From positions 1 to 64,000 of the forward strand of contig JANREX010000065.1 in the NCBI GenBank assembly GCA_030758115.1: a DNA stretch of 64,000 nt, written 5' to 3'. The notes under the pieces were generated by a model, which saw only the letters and a program-made list of their open reading frames with translations, made no database searches and was not told the origin of the DNA. How positions within the stretch are numbered: the first letter of the stretch is position 1; each line of letters starts with the position of its first letter. This DNA comes from Paracoccaceae bacterium. GTDB taxonomy: Bacteria > Pseudomonadota > Alphaproteobacteria > Rhodobacterales > Rhodobacteraceae. The translations under genes and the position numbers were made by a program. Below, one piece after another: positions 37,376 through 46,357 of the stretch.

Positions 37376-37793
37376 CAGGTTGCCGAAATAGTCCCGCCTC
37401 GACAGCGATTTGAGAACATCAGTCACCCTTCGCATGGCAACGGCGGGGGTGAAGATGCGCAGGACGGACGAGACAAGCGGGTCGCTGTTCAGTGATGTTG
37501 ATCTTGAGCAGCGCATCCCCGCGCGCCAGCTTTAGTGCAGGATCCGGCCAGCAACCGGGGCAATCTGGCAAGGTTGTTGGTGGCCATTGTCATGATGCAC
37601 CGCGACCGGACGCGATTGACGCCGCGATAGACGGTTCGTGCCATGCCGCCGACGGTTTTCGGGCCTGTTTTTGCGCCGCTTTTGATGGTGCGCAGGTGCC
37701 TGTTGGCGCCGTGGTGCGGCGTGGCGGGTCGACGGGGTTGCAGTTCCCCCGGCGAAGGGTCACACAAGTGCCAAGCAGCAGTGGGAACAATCC
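37376..37793. other. Non-coding stretch holding an IS fragment
   Basis: No intact gene fits here. The only recognisable part is a transposase C-terminal fragment on the minus strand (listed separately). The stretch separates the catabolic locus on the left from the membrane-protein/molybdoenzyme block on the right. Its end at 37793 leads straight into the next start codon without a clear promoter. Confidence 0.5.
37546..37674 (-). pseudogene. Transposase C-terminal remnant (IS1182/IS5-like)
   Basis: The minus-strand frame reads TVGGMARTVYRGVNRVRSRC then IMTMATNNLARLPRLLA. The pattern Y-R-G-x-x-R-V-R, then M-T-M-A-x-N-N-L-A-R-L-P, is the end of IS1182/IS5-type transposases as I know the family. 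Nothing of the catalytic part is left and the flanks show no clear inverted repeats. It is a relic of an earlier insertion. Confidence 0.65.
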
Positions 37794-39188
37794 ATGAGAT
37801 CGCGCAGCTTGGCGGACAGGGTGGCGGGGATATTGCTCTGTGCGATCACCGTGCTTGTCATCTGCAACGAATGGGGGCTGGCGCGATGGTCGGAACCGGC
37901 CAAGGCCTTGCTGGTTCTGCTGCTTGTCCCGATCCTTGCCGCGCAGGTGCGCCCGACCCGGCAAGCCTTCGTGGCGGTGGGTGTCCTGCTCAGCCTGGCC
38001 CTGGCCGGCACCAATCCCGATTGGCGGGCCATCGCGGTGGAGGGGCTTGTGACATCGGCCTTCATCGGCGCTTTCTTTACGGCCCTGTCGACGCTGCGCA
38101 CGGTTGCCGAAACATCGCCCGCCATTCAGCGTGCGGGTGCCTTTCTCGCCGGACAACGCCCCGGCAGGCGCTATGCCGCGCTGACTGCGGGGGGGCAGGC
38201 CTTTGCCTTGCTGCTGAACTATGGCTCGCTGCAATTGCTGGGCGCGCTGGCCATGGCGAATGCGAAACTGGAACCCAATGCAGAGGTCCGCGCACACCGG
38301 GTCAGGCGCATGCTGCTGGCGATCCAGCGCGCCTTCGTGTCCACCTTGCCCTGGTCGCCCCTGTCCTTCGCCATGGCGATCTCGATCAGCGTGATCCCGG
38401 GGACAAGCTGGTCCCAAGCCATGCTGCCGGGGTTGGTCAGCTCCTTGATCCTGGTGGGGATCGGTTGGGCGCTTGATGCGGCCTTCAAGCCCCGTCTGGC
38501 CGCAGCGCCGATCCGCACCGAGCCGCAGGGCAGCTGGGCCCTGATGTTGCCGCTTCTGGCGCTTCTGGCTGTCCTTGTGGTCTCTGTCGTCGGGCTGGCC
38601 CAGCTGACGGACGTGCGGATCGTGGGGCTTGTCGCGGTTGTCGTGCCCTGCATCGCATTGATCTGGATGATCATTCAGCATTGGTCGGACGCGCCGCTGG
38701 CCCATGTGGCCGGGCGCATCAGGGACTATGTACTGAAGGAACTGCCCGGCTATCGCGGCGAATTGGTGCTGCTGATGATGGCGGGCTATATCGGCACCGT
38801 CGGCGCGCAGCTCGTGGGGCCCATGATGCTGCGGGCCGGGCTCGATGTGTCGATGGTTCCGCCCTGGCTGATCCTGGTCTCTTTCGTCTGGATCATCCCG
38901 CTGGCCGGGCAGGCGGGGATGAACCCGATCCTTGCGGTTACCCTTCTGGGTCCCCTGATCCCCGAGGCCGCCAGCCTGGGGGTTGAGCCGACGGCGCTGG
39001 TCGTGGCGCTGACGGCGGGTTGGGCGCTGAGCGGCGCAAGCTCGCCCTTCACCGCGACAACGCTGCTGATCGGGCATTTCGCCGGGATCAGCGCGCTGCG
39101 GGTCGGGCTGATCTGGAACGGCGTCTACACGCTGATCTGCGGTGTCGCCTTGTGTTTCTGGGTGCTGATCCATGCATTCGCATTATAG
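37794..39188 (+). CDS. Polytopic inner-membrane protein, ion-transporter-like, family not recognised
   Basis: The 464-residue protein is hydrophobic along its length, with about ten to twelve membrane segments. It begins with short basic residues (MRSRSLADRV) and lacks a cleavable signal. A duplicated architecture with re-entrant-like motifs (LLNYGSLQLLGALAMA and ALSGASSPFTATTLLIG) resembles the ion-transporter superfamily (ArsB/NhaD/citrate type), but I cannot name the family. It is followed after 69 bases by the molybdopterin oxidoreductase gene, suggesting that it moves the substrate or product of that enzyme. This link is inferred from position only. Confidence 0.75.
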   Translation: MRSRSLADRVAGILLCAITVLVICNEWGLARWSEPAKALLVLLLVPILAAQVRPTRQAFVAVGVLLSLALAGTNPDWRAIAVEGLVTSAFIGAFFTALSTLRTVAETSPAIQRAGAFLAGQRPGRRYAALTAGGQAFALLLNYGSLQLLGALAMANAKLEPNAEVRAHRVRRMLLAIQRAFVSTLPWSPLSFAMAISISVIPGTSWSQAMLPGLVSSLILVGIGWALDAAFKPRLAAAPIRTEPQGSWALMLPLLALLAVLVVSVVGLAQLTDVRIVGLVAVVVPCIALIWMIIQHWSDAPLAHVAGRIRDYVLKELPGYRGELVLLMMAGYIGTVGAQLVGPMMLRAGLDVSMVPPWLILVSFVWIIPLAGQAGMNPILAVTLLGPLIPEAASLGVEPTALVVALTAGWALSGASSPFTATTLLIGHFAGISALRVGLIWNGVYTLICGVALCFWVLIHAFAL

Positions 39189-39189
39189 T

Positions 39190-39211
39190 CGGGCAGGAGC
39201 AAAGCTGCCCG
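39190..39211 (+). terminator. Small stem-loop between membrane-protein and molybdoenzyme genes
   Basis: CGGGCAG (39190-39196) pairs perfectly with CTGCCCG (39205-39211) around an 8-base loop. No T-run follows, so it is more likely an attenuator or processing site than a strong terminator. It is much too small for a molybdenum-cofactor riboswitch. Confidence 0.35.
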
Positions 39212-39257
39212 GTTCACGCTAGCCGGGGGCTGATGTCCGGTGGAAGGTCAAGACAAC

Positions 39258-41297
39258 ATGCCTGATCGTCGCAGTTTCAAGACAATGTGCCCGATGAACT
39301 GTCATCCGACCCTGTGCGGCATGACCGTGACGGTCGAGGCCGATGGCGGTGTGACGATTGCGGGGGATGACACCAACCCCGATAGCGAGGGATTTCTGTG
39401 CATGCGGGGCAAGGCCGCGCATGAGATCCTTGGGAACGACCGCCGCCTGCTCAAGCCCATGGTGCGTGCGTCGCGCGGCACCGCGACCTGGGACGAGGCA
39501 GGTTGGGACGATGTGCTGGACCGGATCGCGGGTCGCATGCAGGCGGTCGGACGCGAGGCTGTCGGGTTCTGGCAGGGCCACGGCAATGCGGTGAACGACT
39601 ATGGCTTCGGGTTGAAACGCGGCCAGATGGAACGCTTTGCCAATCTCTATGGCTGTCAATACTGGAACCCTGCGATGACATGCTGGGGTTTGGGCGGGTT
39701 CGGTCTGGGTCTGACCGGGGCGCTTGAAACCTCGACCAAGGAGGATCTGGGCGCCAACGCGGACTTGGTCATCCTGTGGGGTGTCAACACCGTCAGCCAG
39801 GCCAATACCCTGCGGCATGTGGAGCGCGCGAAACGGCGCGGGGCGCGGATTGTCGCCATCGACATGCGCAAGACCGAGGCTGCGGCGCTGGCCGACGAGG
39901 TGATCCTGGTGCGCCCCGGATCCGATGCTGCGCTGGCGCTGGCGATGATCCATGTGATCATCGCCGATGGCAGCTGGGACGCGGGGTTCGTTGCGAAACA
40001 TACGCTGGGTTTCGATGCCCTGAAGGCGCATGTAGAGCCGATGACGCCCCTTTGGGCGCAGGCGCGCACGGGCGTGCCTGCGGACCTTATCATCGCACTG
40101 GCGCGCAGCTATGCGGCGACCCGGCCCGCGATGATCGTCATTGGCGGATCATCGCTGCACAAGGGTGACAATACCTGGAATGCAGCACGCGCGATTTCCT
40201 GCCTTGTGGGGCTGAGCGGGAATTTCGGCCGCCCCGGTGGCGGGATCGGCCCGCGCCACGGCAGCCGCAGCCATGGCGCCGGATTTGCCGACCTGTCGGC
40301 CGCCCATCGCCGCAAGCCCGGCACCTATGTGCCGAACCAGATGGAGGCGATCATCGCCGCGCTGGAAAGCGGTGCGGTCAAGGTTCTGTTCTCGATCGGG
40401 TCCAATTTCCTGTCTTCGTTTCCCGATACCAATCGCGTGCGCGCGGCCCTCGCCAAGGCCGAGATGGTGATCGCCTATGATATCTTCCCCAATCAGATGA
40501 TCCGGGAGGCTGCGGATATCGTGCTGCCCGGCACGGTCTGGCTGGAGGAAATCGGCGCGAAGGCCACGAATACGCATGTGCATCTGTCGGATCGCGTCCT
40601 GCCGGCGCCGGGCGATGCAAGGCCGGCATATGCGATTTATCAGGGTCTGGCCCAGCGGCTGGGTGTCGCCGATGTCTACCCCTGGACGGACCAGGAGGCG
40701 GCGATGAATGCCGCGCTTGATCACCCTGCAACGGGCCATGCCACCGTTGACATGATGCGCGCGGCCGGTGGCCGGGTGCCGCTGAAGATATCGCATGTCG
40801 CCTACCCGTCGTTTGAATTCGCCACACCGTCGGGCAAGATCGAATTCCTGTCCGAACGGGCCGCCGCGATGGGGCTGCCCGCATTGCCCGTGGCGGCTGA
40901 TCCCGCGCCGGAGGCGGGCGGTCTGATCCTGGCGCATGGACGCACATTCGCGCATTTCCACGCCTTCTACGATCACGGGCGCGCCCTTCCGACGCTGGCC
41001 GCGCGGGAGGATGCGGCGGATCTCTGGATCGCCCCTTGCGATGCACAGGTCAGAGGGGTGTCTGACGGGGACATGATCGATGTGACGAATGCGGGGGGAT
41101 GCTTTCGCGCGCGGGCGAAGGTGACAGCCCGGATGCCTGCCGGGGCGGTCTGGATCAGGGATGGCTGGCCTGGCCTGAATGTGCTGACCGATGGGGCTGC
41201 CGTTCTTCCCGATACGGCGCTGGATGCCTTTGCCTTTTCCGTGGGACAAAGCCATTTCGGCGCGCGGGTCGAGGTGCGGGTGGCGCAGGGGGGCTGA
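39258..41297 (+). CDS. Molybdopterin oxidoreductase (DMSO-reductase family)
   Basis: The protein has 679 residues from the ATG at 39258; GTG at 39240 is the alternative. The N-terminus has the 4Fe-4S domain (CPMNCHPTLCGM, then C in FLCMRGKAA), followed by the Mo-bisMGD domains. Cys142 in MTCWGLGGFG is in the place where this family puts its Cys, Ser or Sec molybdenum ligand. SGNFGRPGGGIG and VLPGTVWLEEIGAKATNTHVHLSDR are family blocks. No Tat signal is seen, so it should work in the cytoplasm, unlike respiratory members. The likely electron partner is not encoded nearby. The substrate is unknown; a formate-dehydrogenase- or arsenate-like role is possible but unsupported. Confidence 0.85.
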   Translation: MPDRRSFKTMCPMNCHPTLCGMTVTVEADGGVTIAGDDTNPDSEGFLCMRGKAAHEILGNDRRLLKPMVRASRGTATWDEAGWDDVLDRIAGRMQAVGREAVGFWQGHGNAVNDYGFGLKRGQMERFANLYGCQYWNPAMTCWGLGGFGLGLTGALETSTKEDLGANADLVILWGVNTVSQANTLRHVERAKRRGARIVAIDMRKTEAAALADEVILVRPGSDAALALAMIHVIIADGSWDAGFVAKHTLGFDALKAHVEPMTPLWAQARTGVPADLIIALARSYAATRPAMIVIGGSSLHKGDNTWNAARAISCLVGLSGNFGRPGGGIGPRHGSRSHGAGFADLSAAHRRKPGTYVPNQMEAIIAALESGAVKVLFSIGSNFLSSFPDTNRVRAALAKAEMVIAYDIFPNQMIREAADIVLPGTVWLEEIGAKATNTHVHLSDRVLPAPGDARPAYAIYQGLAQRLGVADVYPWTDQEAAMNAALDHPATGHATVDMMRAAGGRVPLKISHVAYPSFEFATPSGKIEFLSERAAAMGLPALPVAADPAPEAGGLILAHGRTFAHFHAFYDHGRALPTLAAREDAADLWIAPCDAQVRGVSDGDMIDVTNAGGCFRARAKVTARMPAGAVWIRDGWPGLNVLTDGAAVLPDTALDAFAFSVGQSHFGARVEVRVAQGG

Positions 41298-41382
41298 CCC
41301 GATCCTGAAGCCTGCCAGGGATCGACACCGGCAGTGCGCATCCAGACTGTCCTTGGTGGCGACGACAGCGCAGCGCTACCTG

Positions 41383-41748
41383 CTAGAGCCGCTCATCCTT
41401 GAGCAGCGCGCAGAGCGCATCCAGTTGGGTGCTCCCCGCGCCGCTGGCTTCCTGCTCGAACGCGCGGTAGAGCGTCAGCACGCGCTGGCCCGCCTCGGTC
41501 AGGCGCGCGCCGCCGCCGCCCGGACCGCCGCGTGTGCTGTCCACCAGGGGGTCGCGGAACATATCGTTCAGGGTGCCGATCAATTGCCAGGCGCGCTTGT
41601 AACTCATGCCCATTTCCCGGCCTGCCGCCGCGATCGAACCCGTGCGGGCAATCCGTTCCAGCAGCTCGGCCTTTCCGGGGCCGATCATCTCGTCGGCGCC
41701 AAAGACGATGCGGATGCGCAAGCGGGGGCGTGGTGGGTCCTGATCCAT
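41383..41748 (-). CDS. ModE-like winged-helix DNA-binding protein
   Basis: The 121-residue protein is a lone HTH domain of the ModE N-terminal type: LLERIARTGSIAAAGREMGM, then SYKRAWQLIGTLNDMF and a Gly-rich loop (GGPGGGGARLTEAGQRVL). It has no molybdate-binding (TOBE/MOP) domain. Short ModE-like regulators of this kind often accompany molybdoenzymes. It converges on the molybdopterin oxidoreductase gene, so a regulatory link to that gene is plausible, though the target sites are not visible. Confidence 0.85.
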   Translation of the reverse strand: MDQDPPRPRLRIRIVFGADEMIGPGKAELLERIARTGSIAAAGREMGMSYKRAWQLIGTLNDMFRDPLVDSTRGGPGGGGARLTEAGQRVLTLYRAFEQEASGAGSTQLDALCALLKDERL

Positions 41749-41902
41749 GCCGCGACATTCCTACCCGCGCCAGCCGAATGCAAGCGCCACGCGACGGGTC
41801 GGAATGCGGCTGCGCTTGCGCTGCGGCGGTGGATCGTCCAGATAGAGGCCCTGCCGCAAGGCTGCCGCGCGGCTTTGCGCTGACGTGAATGGAGCAAACC
41901 CA

Positions 41903-41980
41903 ATGACGTACCCACAGGCGACGGTCGCATCGGATCAGGCGGGCCTTGTGCCGGCGGTCACCCGGATGGTGCAGCCGTGA
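41903..41980 (+). CDS. Short upstream ORF (25 residues) coupled to the RsmB-like gene
   Basis: A GGAG eight bases before an ATG at 41903 starts a 25-codon frame (MTYPQATVASDQAGLVPAVT then RMVQP). Its TGA overlaps the GTG start of the next gene as GTGA. I recognise no domain. It may be a leader peptide that couples translation, or a chance ORF. Confidence 0.35.
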   Translation: MTYPQATVASDQAGLVPAVTRMVQP

Positions 41981-43143
41981 CGCCCGCCGCCAGACTGGCC
42001 GCCGCAGCCCAGGTGCTGGATCAGATTCTCGCCGGAGAGCCTGCGGAAAAGGCGCTGATCGGCTGGGCGCGGCGCAGCCGCTTCGCAGGCTCGGGCGATC
42101 GCGCTGCGTTGCGCGACCTGGTGTTCGATGCGCTGCGCCGCAAACGCTCGCTTGCGGCGCTTGGCGGCGCGATGACCGGACGCGGTCTGATGCTGGGCCT
42201 GCTGCGGGCCGAGGGGCAGGATCCGGACGCGCTTCTGACCGGGCAGGGACACGCGATGGCCCCGCTGACCACGGAAGAGCGGCAGGGCGGGCGTGCACCT
42301 GCGCCGGGGGCCGAGGCATGCGACATGCCCGACTGGCTCTGGCCGCTGCTGCTGGACAGCCTGGGGGACAGGGCCGAGCCGGTCGCATCCGTCCTGCAAA
42401 GCCGTGCGCCGGTCATGCTGCGTGTCAACCTGGTCAAGGCCAGCGCGGCGCAGGCCATTGATGCGCTGGCCAAGGACGGCATCGCCGCCACGCCGGATCC
42501 GGTGGCAAGTACCGCGCTGAGGGTTGGCGAGGGGGCGCGCAAGCTTGCGCAATCGCAGGCCTATCTTGCGGGGCTTGTCGAACTGCAGGATGGCTCAAGC
42601 CAAGCCACGATGGATGAACTTGTCCTTCCAAGCCAAGGGAAAATATTGGATTTCTGTGCGGGTGGCGGGGGCAAGTCGCTGGCGATGGCGGCGCGGACCG
42701 AGGCGCGGATCATGGCCCATGATGTGCAGCCTTCGCGGATGAAGGATCTTCCGGCGCGGGCCGCGCGGGCCGGTGCGCGGATCCGGCTTCTCGATGGCGA
42801 GGCCATGGCCGAGGCGGGGCCCTTCGACCTGGTTCTCTGCGACGCCCCCTGCAGCGGATCCGGGGCCTGGCGCCGCGCGCCCGAGGGGAAATGGGGCCTG
42901 ACCCCGCAAAGGCTGACCGAACTTTGCGCGATACAGGCCAGCATCCTCGAGACTGCATCCGCCCTTGTGATGCCGCAGGGCGTTCTGGCCTATGCCACCT
43001 GTTCGGTGTTGCGCGACGAGAACGAGGCGCAGGTTGCGGCCTTCCTGTCAGCGCATCCGGAGTGGCGTCAAATCGGTGTCAGGCGCTGGGATCCGGGCCC
43101 CTCGGGGGATGGATTCTTCCTTGCGCAGCTGTGCAGGGGTTGA
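41977..43143 (+). CDS. RsmB/NOL1/NOP2-family m5C RNA methyltransferase
   Basis: The protein has 388 residues from a GTG at 41977. The N-terminal NusB-like segment is short, and the SAM-binding motif I is ILDFCAGGGGKSLAM. Motif IV has DAPCSGSGAWRR, and motif VI has YATCSVLRDENEAQV with the catalytic Cys. Such enzymes methylate cytosine C5 in rRNA (E. coli RsmB: 16S C967). The start is the only good choice and overlaps the short ORF at 41903-41980. The rRNA target is assigned by family. Confidence 0.85.
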   Translation: MTPAARLAAAAQVLDQILAGEPAEKALIGWARRSRFAGSGDRAALRDLVFDALRRKRSLAALGGAMTGRGLMLGLLRAEGQDPDALLTGQGHAMAPLTTEERQGGRAPAPGAEACDMPDWLWPLLLDSLGDRAEPVASVLQSRAPVMLRVNLVKASAAQAIDALAKDGIAATPDPVASTALRVGEGARKLAQSQAYLAGLVELQDGSSQATMDELVLPSQGKILDFCAGGGGKSLAMAARTEARIMAHDVQPSRMKDLPARAARAGARIRLLDGEAMAEAGPFDLVLCDAPCSGSGAWRRAPEGKWGLTPQRLTELCAIQASILETASALVMPQGVLAYATCSVLRDENEAQVAAFLSAHPEWRQIGVRRWDPGPSGDGFFLAQLCRG

Positions 43144-43176
43144 AAATTCGTGTGAAAATCGCCTTTGGCGCGAAAA

Positions 43177-43191
43177 TTAAGTCGTGATTAA
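43177..43191 (+). promoter_or_regulatory. CtrA-type binding site in front of cckA
   Basis: TTAA-GTCGTGA-TTAA is a perfect TTAA-N7-TTAA, the alphaproteobacterial CtrA consensus. It ends 40 bases before the ATG of cckA at 43232. It suggests that CtrA feeds back on the kinase at the head of its own phosphorelay. Confidence 0.7.
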
Positions 43192-43231
43192 GCTCTGCTC
43201 TGGCATGCTGTGATGGTGCGATTCGCGGTTG

Positions 43232-45589
43232 ATGTCGGGTGCAAGTGGTTTGAATACGGTAACAAGTGACAGCGCAGGCGGGTCGATGACCCGCGCATGT
43301 GCCAGTATCATCGCTCATGCGGGGGTTTTGGCCCTGCTTGCGTTGCTGTCGCTGGTGCTTGCCCTCGCGATCGACGACGAAGGCCTTGCGCAACTCTTTC
43401 TGGCGGTCACATCGGTTTTGGGGGCCACGCTTTTGCTGGCCTTCCTGGGGCGGCGCATGTTGGCCATGGCGGCCACACGGCGGTCGGGTGCGATCAGGGA
43501 TCTGGTGGCGCGCGACATCACCCCCGCGATCCTGTCTGATGCGGATGGGGAGGTGACATTCTGCAACCCGGCGGCTGTCGCGCGTTTCGCCCCGCAGGGC
43601 GGGCAAACCCTGCAATGGCTGTTTCGCGGTGTCCTGGCCAATCCGGGTCCGCTGCTGTTCCGGCTGCAGGCAAAGGCCACGGCGCAGGGGGCCGCGCGCG
43701 AGGATGTGGTGATCCGGGGGGGGCATCTGCGCCTGGCCGTGACCCGTCTGGACGGGGGCGCCTTCCTTTGGCGGGCCGAGGATATTGCAAGCCGTCCGCC
43801 CGCTGCGCGGGGCATGACCGGGACTGATATCGCGATGCTCACGGTCGGGCGGGGCGGGGCGATCCTGTCGATGAACGACGCGGCACGATGTCTGATCGGG
43901 GAACGGGTGAAGTCGCTCGATCGCTTGTGCACCGATCTGCCGTTTCGCCAGGGACAGGTTCATCGCATCGCGACGGCCAAGGGGCTGACGCCCTGCCTGG
44001 TGGTTGAAACCGAACCGGGCATCGGACGGCGCGAGGTTTTCCTTCTACCCATGCCCGAAAGCGCCGAAACCGTGCAGGATGGCGGCACAGATCTGCAGGA
44101 AGGCTGGCGCTTTTTCGATGCTTTGCCGGTACCCTTGCTGAAACTCGATCCCGAGGGGGATGTTCTTCTGTCAAATCGTCCCGCGCGCGAGTTGCTGGGA
44201 TATCGCGATGCGGCGCCGCGGCGCATGTCCGACCTGATGGAGGGGTTGGGCCGCTCGATTGCCGATTGGCTCGCAGAGGCTGCGGTGGGCCGCGCCGGTC
44301 CGCATTCCGAATTCCTGCGTTTGACGCGCACCGATAACGAGGTCTTTGTCCAGGTCACGCTGAACCGGGTGCAGGATCGCGGCCAGCCTGCGCTGATCGC
44401 GGTACTGTCCGATGCGACCGAACTCAAGACGCTGGAGGCGCAATTCGTCCAGAGTCAGAAGATGCAGGCCATCGGCGAATTGGCCGGCGGCGTGGCGCAT
44501 GATTTCAACAACTTGCTGACCGCCATTTCAGGCCATTGCGACCTGCTGTTGTTGCGTCACGACCAGGGCGACCCGGATTATGGCGACCTGGTTCAGATCC
44601 ATCAGAACGCCAACCGGGCTGCGGCGCTGGTGGGCCAGTTGCTGGCCTTTTCGCGCAAACAGACCCTCCGGCCGGAGGTTCTGGACCTGCGTGATACGCT
44701 GTCGGACCTGACCCATCTGCTGAACCGGCTTGTCGGCGAGAAGATCACCCTGACGCTGACCCATGAACCGGTGCAGCAGGCGGTGCGCGCGGACAAGCGG
44801 CAGTTGGAGCAGGTCTTGATGAACCTGGTCGTCAATGCCCGCGATGCGATGCCCGGCGGTGGCGAGATCCGGATCGAGACCGAGGGGTTGCTCTTGCGCA
44901 AGCCGATGGAGCGGGACCGCGTCACGCTTCCGCCGGGCTCCTATGTCTCGGTCAAGGTCTCGGATCATGGGCATGGCATACCGGCCGACAAGCTGCAGAA
45001 GGTCTTCGAGCCATTCTACACGACCAAGCGCACGGGCGAGGGGACAGGCCTTGGCCTGTCCACGGCCTACGGGATCGTCAAGCAAAGTGGCGGCTATATC
45101 TTCGTGGACAGCGTGGTCGGGCAGGGCACCTGTTTCACCCTGCTGTTTCCTGGCCATGATCTTGTCACGGCGCCCGTGGTGCCGGCCCCGGCCGCGGTGC
45201 TGTCGGGCAAGGGACAGCGCCTGGGCGATGGCGTGGTTCTGCTGGTCGAGGATGAAGCGCCGGTGCGGGCCTTTGCCTCGCGGGCGCTGCGTCTGCGCGG
45301 CTATACCGTGATCGAGGCGGATTCGGCCGAGCAGGCCCTGCGCACGCTGGAGGACAGCACCCTCAGCGTCGATATCTTCGTGACCGATGTGATCATGCCC
45401 GGCATGGATGGGCCAAGCTGGGTGCGAGAGGCGCTCAAGCAAAGGCCGGATGTGCGGGTGGTTTTCGTCTCGGGCTATGCCGAGGAATCATTCGGCGATG
45501 CCCAGGCAAGCATTCCGAACTCGGTTTTCCTGCCCAAGCCGTTTTCGCTCAACGATCTGACCGAAACGGTGAAGGGACAGCTGCATTGA
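43232..45589 (+). CDS. cckA: CckA-type hybrid histidine kinase
   Basis: The protein has 785 residues from the ATG at 43232. Two membrane segments lie near the N-terminus (about 27-75), followed by PAS-like domains. His423 stands in GGVAHDFNNLLTAISGHCDL, the CckA H-box. The ATP-binding boxes are NLVVNARDAMPGGG, DHGHGIPADK and GTGLGLSTAYG. A receiver domain at the C-terminus has Asp719 (VTDVIMP). CckA passes phosphate via ChpT to CtrA and CpdR, controlling cell cycle, motility and gene transfer agents in this order. The neighbouring recA-alaS order fits Rhodobacterales. A CtrA box lies upstream. Confidence 0.93.
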   Translation: MSGASGLNTVTSDSAGGSMTRACASIIAHAGVLALLALLSLVLALAIDDEGLAQLFLAVTSVLGATLLLAFLGRRMLAMAATRRSGAIRDLVARDITPAILSDADGEVTFCNPAAVARFAPQGGQTLQWLFRGVLANPGPLLFRLQAKATAQGAAREDVVIRGGHLRLAVTRLDGGAFLWRAEDIASRPPAARGMTGTDIAMLTVGRGGAILSMNDAARCLIGERVKSLDRLCTDLPFRQGQVHRIATAKGLTPCLVVETEPGIGRREVFLLPMPESAETVQDGGTDLQEGWRFFDALPVPLLKLDPEGDVLLSNRPARELLGYRDAAPRRMSDLMEGLGRSIADWLAEAAVGRAGPHSEFLRLTRTDNEVFVQVTLNRVQDRGQPALIAVLSDATELKTLEAQFVQSQKMQAIGELAGGVAHDFNNLLTAISGHCDLLLLRHDQGDPDYGDLVQIHQNANRAAALVGQLLAFSRKQTLRPEVLDLRDTLSDLTHLLNRLVGEKITLTLTHEPVQQAVRADKRQLEQVLMNLVVNARDAMPGGGEIRIETEGLLLRKPMERDRVTLPPGSYVSVKVSDHGHGIPADKLQKVFEPFYTTKRTGEGTGLGLSTAYGIVKQSGGYIFVDSVVGQGTCFTLLFPGHDLVTAPVVPAPAAVLSGKGQRLGDGVVLLVEDEAPVRAFASRALRLRGYTVIEADSAEQALRTLEDSTLSVDIFVTDVIMPGMDGPSWVREALKQRPDVRVVFVSGYAEESFGDAQASIPNSVFLPKPFSLNDLTETVKGQLH

Positions 45590-45616
45590 TGTCATGACGC
45601 CGATAGGGTCGGGGCC

Positions 45617-46225
45617 TCAGCCACCCCGCACCGGGATCGCGTCCCAAAGTGCGAATTCCTCGGCGCAGACATGCCGCAGCCGCTCTTCGACCACCGGCGA
45701 GAGTGTCAGGTCCATCTCGGGCGAGACATTGCTGCGCGGCAGAACGATTCGCATCTCCAGCCGATCCTCGAGGAAGCGCAGCAGCCCCGGCTGATCCTCG
45801 TAGCGGAACAGATGATCGATCGCCGTGCCGTTCGGGCGGGGTTCCAGGAAACGGGCCTGGCTGCCGACATTGGCAAAACCGGGCGTGTCCTTCTGCATGT
45901 AGGCGGTCACGAAATCGTCGAAACTGACGTCGAATGTGGCATTGGGCTTGCCCTGCATGAAGGGGCGACGGCGAAACCTGTACCAGCTGCCCAGCCAGCT
46001 GATCGGCTCGCGCATCACGGCCAGGGTTTCGACCGTATCGGTCTTGCAGGCCTTCTCGAACATCGGCCGAAAGAAGCGGTTATAGCGGTAAAGTGGCGCA
46101 TGTTTCAGCTCGGGCGGGTCAAGCACCGCGATCGCGGCATGAGGGGCCAGGGCCTCTTCCCAGGCCGTCGTTCCGGTCTTGGGCACGGACAGAAAGACCA
46201 GACCTTGCTTCCAGAAAACCAGCAT
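45617..46225 (-). CDS. Sulfotransferase-family protein
   Basis: The 202-residue protein starts MLVFWKQGLVFLSVPKTGTT; the Lys of SVPKTGTT lies in the 5'-PSB loop that binds PAPS phosphosulfate. REPISWLGSWYRFR gives the 3'-PB loop. It could transfer sulfate to a hydroxyl or amine group of a glycan or small molecule. It converges with cckA and is divergent from recA; no related genes are near. The acceptor is unknown. Confidence 0.75.
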   Translation of the reverse strand: MLVFWKQGLVFLSVPKTGTTAWEEALAPHAAIAVLDPPELKHAPLYRYNRFFRPMFEKACKTDTVETLAVMREPISWLGSWYRFRRRPFMQGKPNATFDVSFDDFVTAYMQKDTPGFANVGSQARFLEPRPNGTAIDHLFRYEDQPGLLRFLEDRLEMRIVLPRSNVSPEMDLTLSPVVEERLRHVCAEEFALWDAIPVRGG

Positions 46226-46319
46226 GTGACCTCTCTTGTCGCGGGATACCGAACCGTCTTCACACCCTTAAACTACTCCTTAACCAGTTTGGGCAAAAGT
46301 GGAACCACGAAAATTGATC

Positions 46320-46348
46320 TTGAAATGTTCCTGTTTTGGTCTCATAAC
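46320..46348 (+). promoter_or_regulatory. Candidate recA promoter
   Basis: TTGAAA (46320-46325), 17 bases and CATAAC (46343-46348) make a plausible sigma-70 promoter. The LexA box at 46358-46372 would fall just after the transcription start, blocking initiation in the repressed state. Confidence 0.5.
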
Positions 46349-46357
46349 CAAAAACAA

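Noticed and set aside
37590-39173. Leftward 527-codon open frame opposite the membrane protein
   Set aside because: It has Gln/Arg/Asp-rich, repetitive composition typical of antisense frames in GC-rich DNA, and the + strand shows a proper membrane protein.
39190-39211. Molybdenum-cofactor riboswitch before the molybdoenzyme gene
   Set aside because: Only a 7-bp hairpin is present; the gap of 69 bases is too small for the known aptamer.
46267-46282. TTAA-N8-TTAA upstream of recA as a CtrA site
   Set aside because: The spacing is eight, not seven, and recA is explained by the LexA box.
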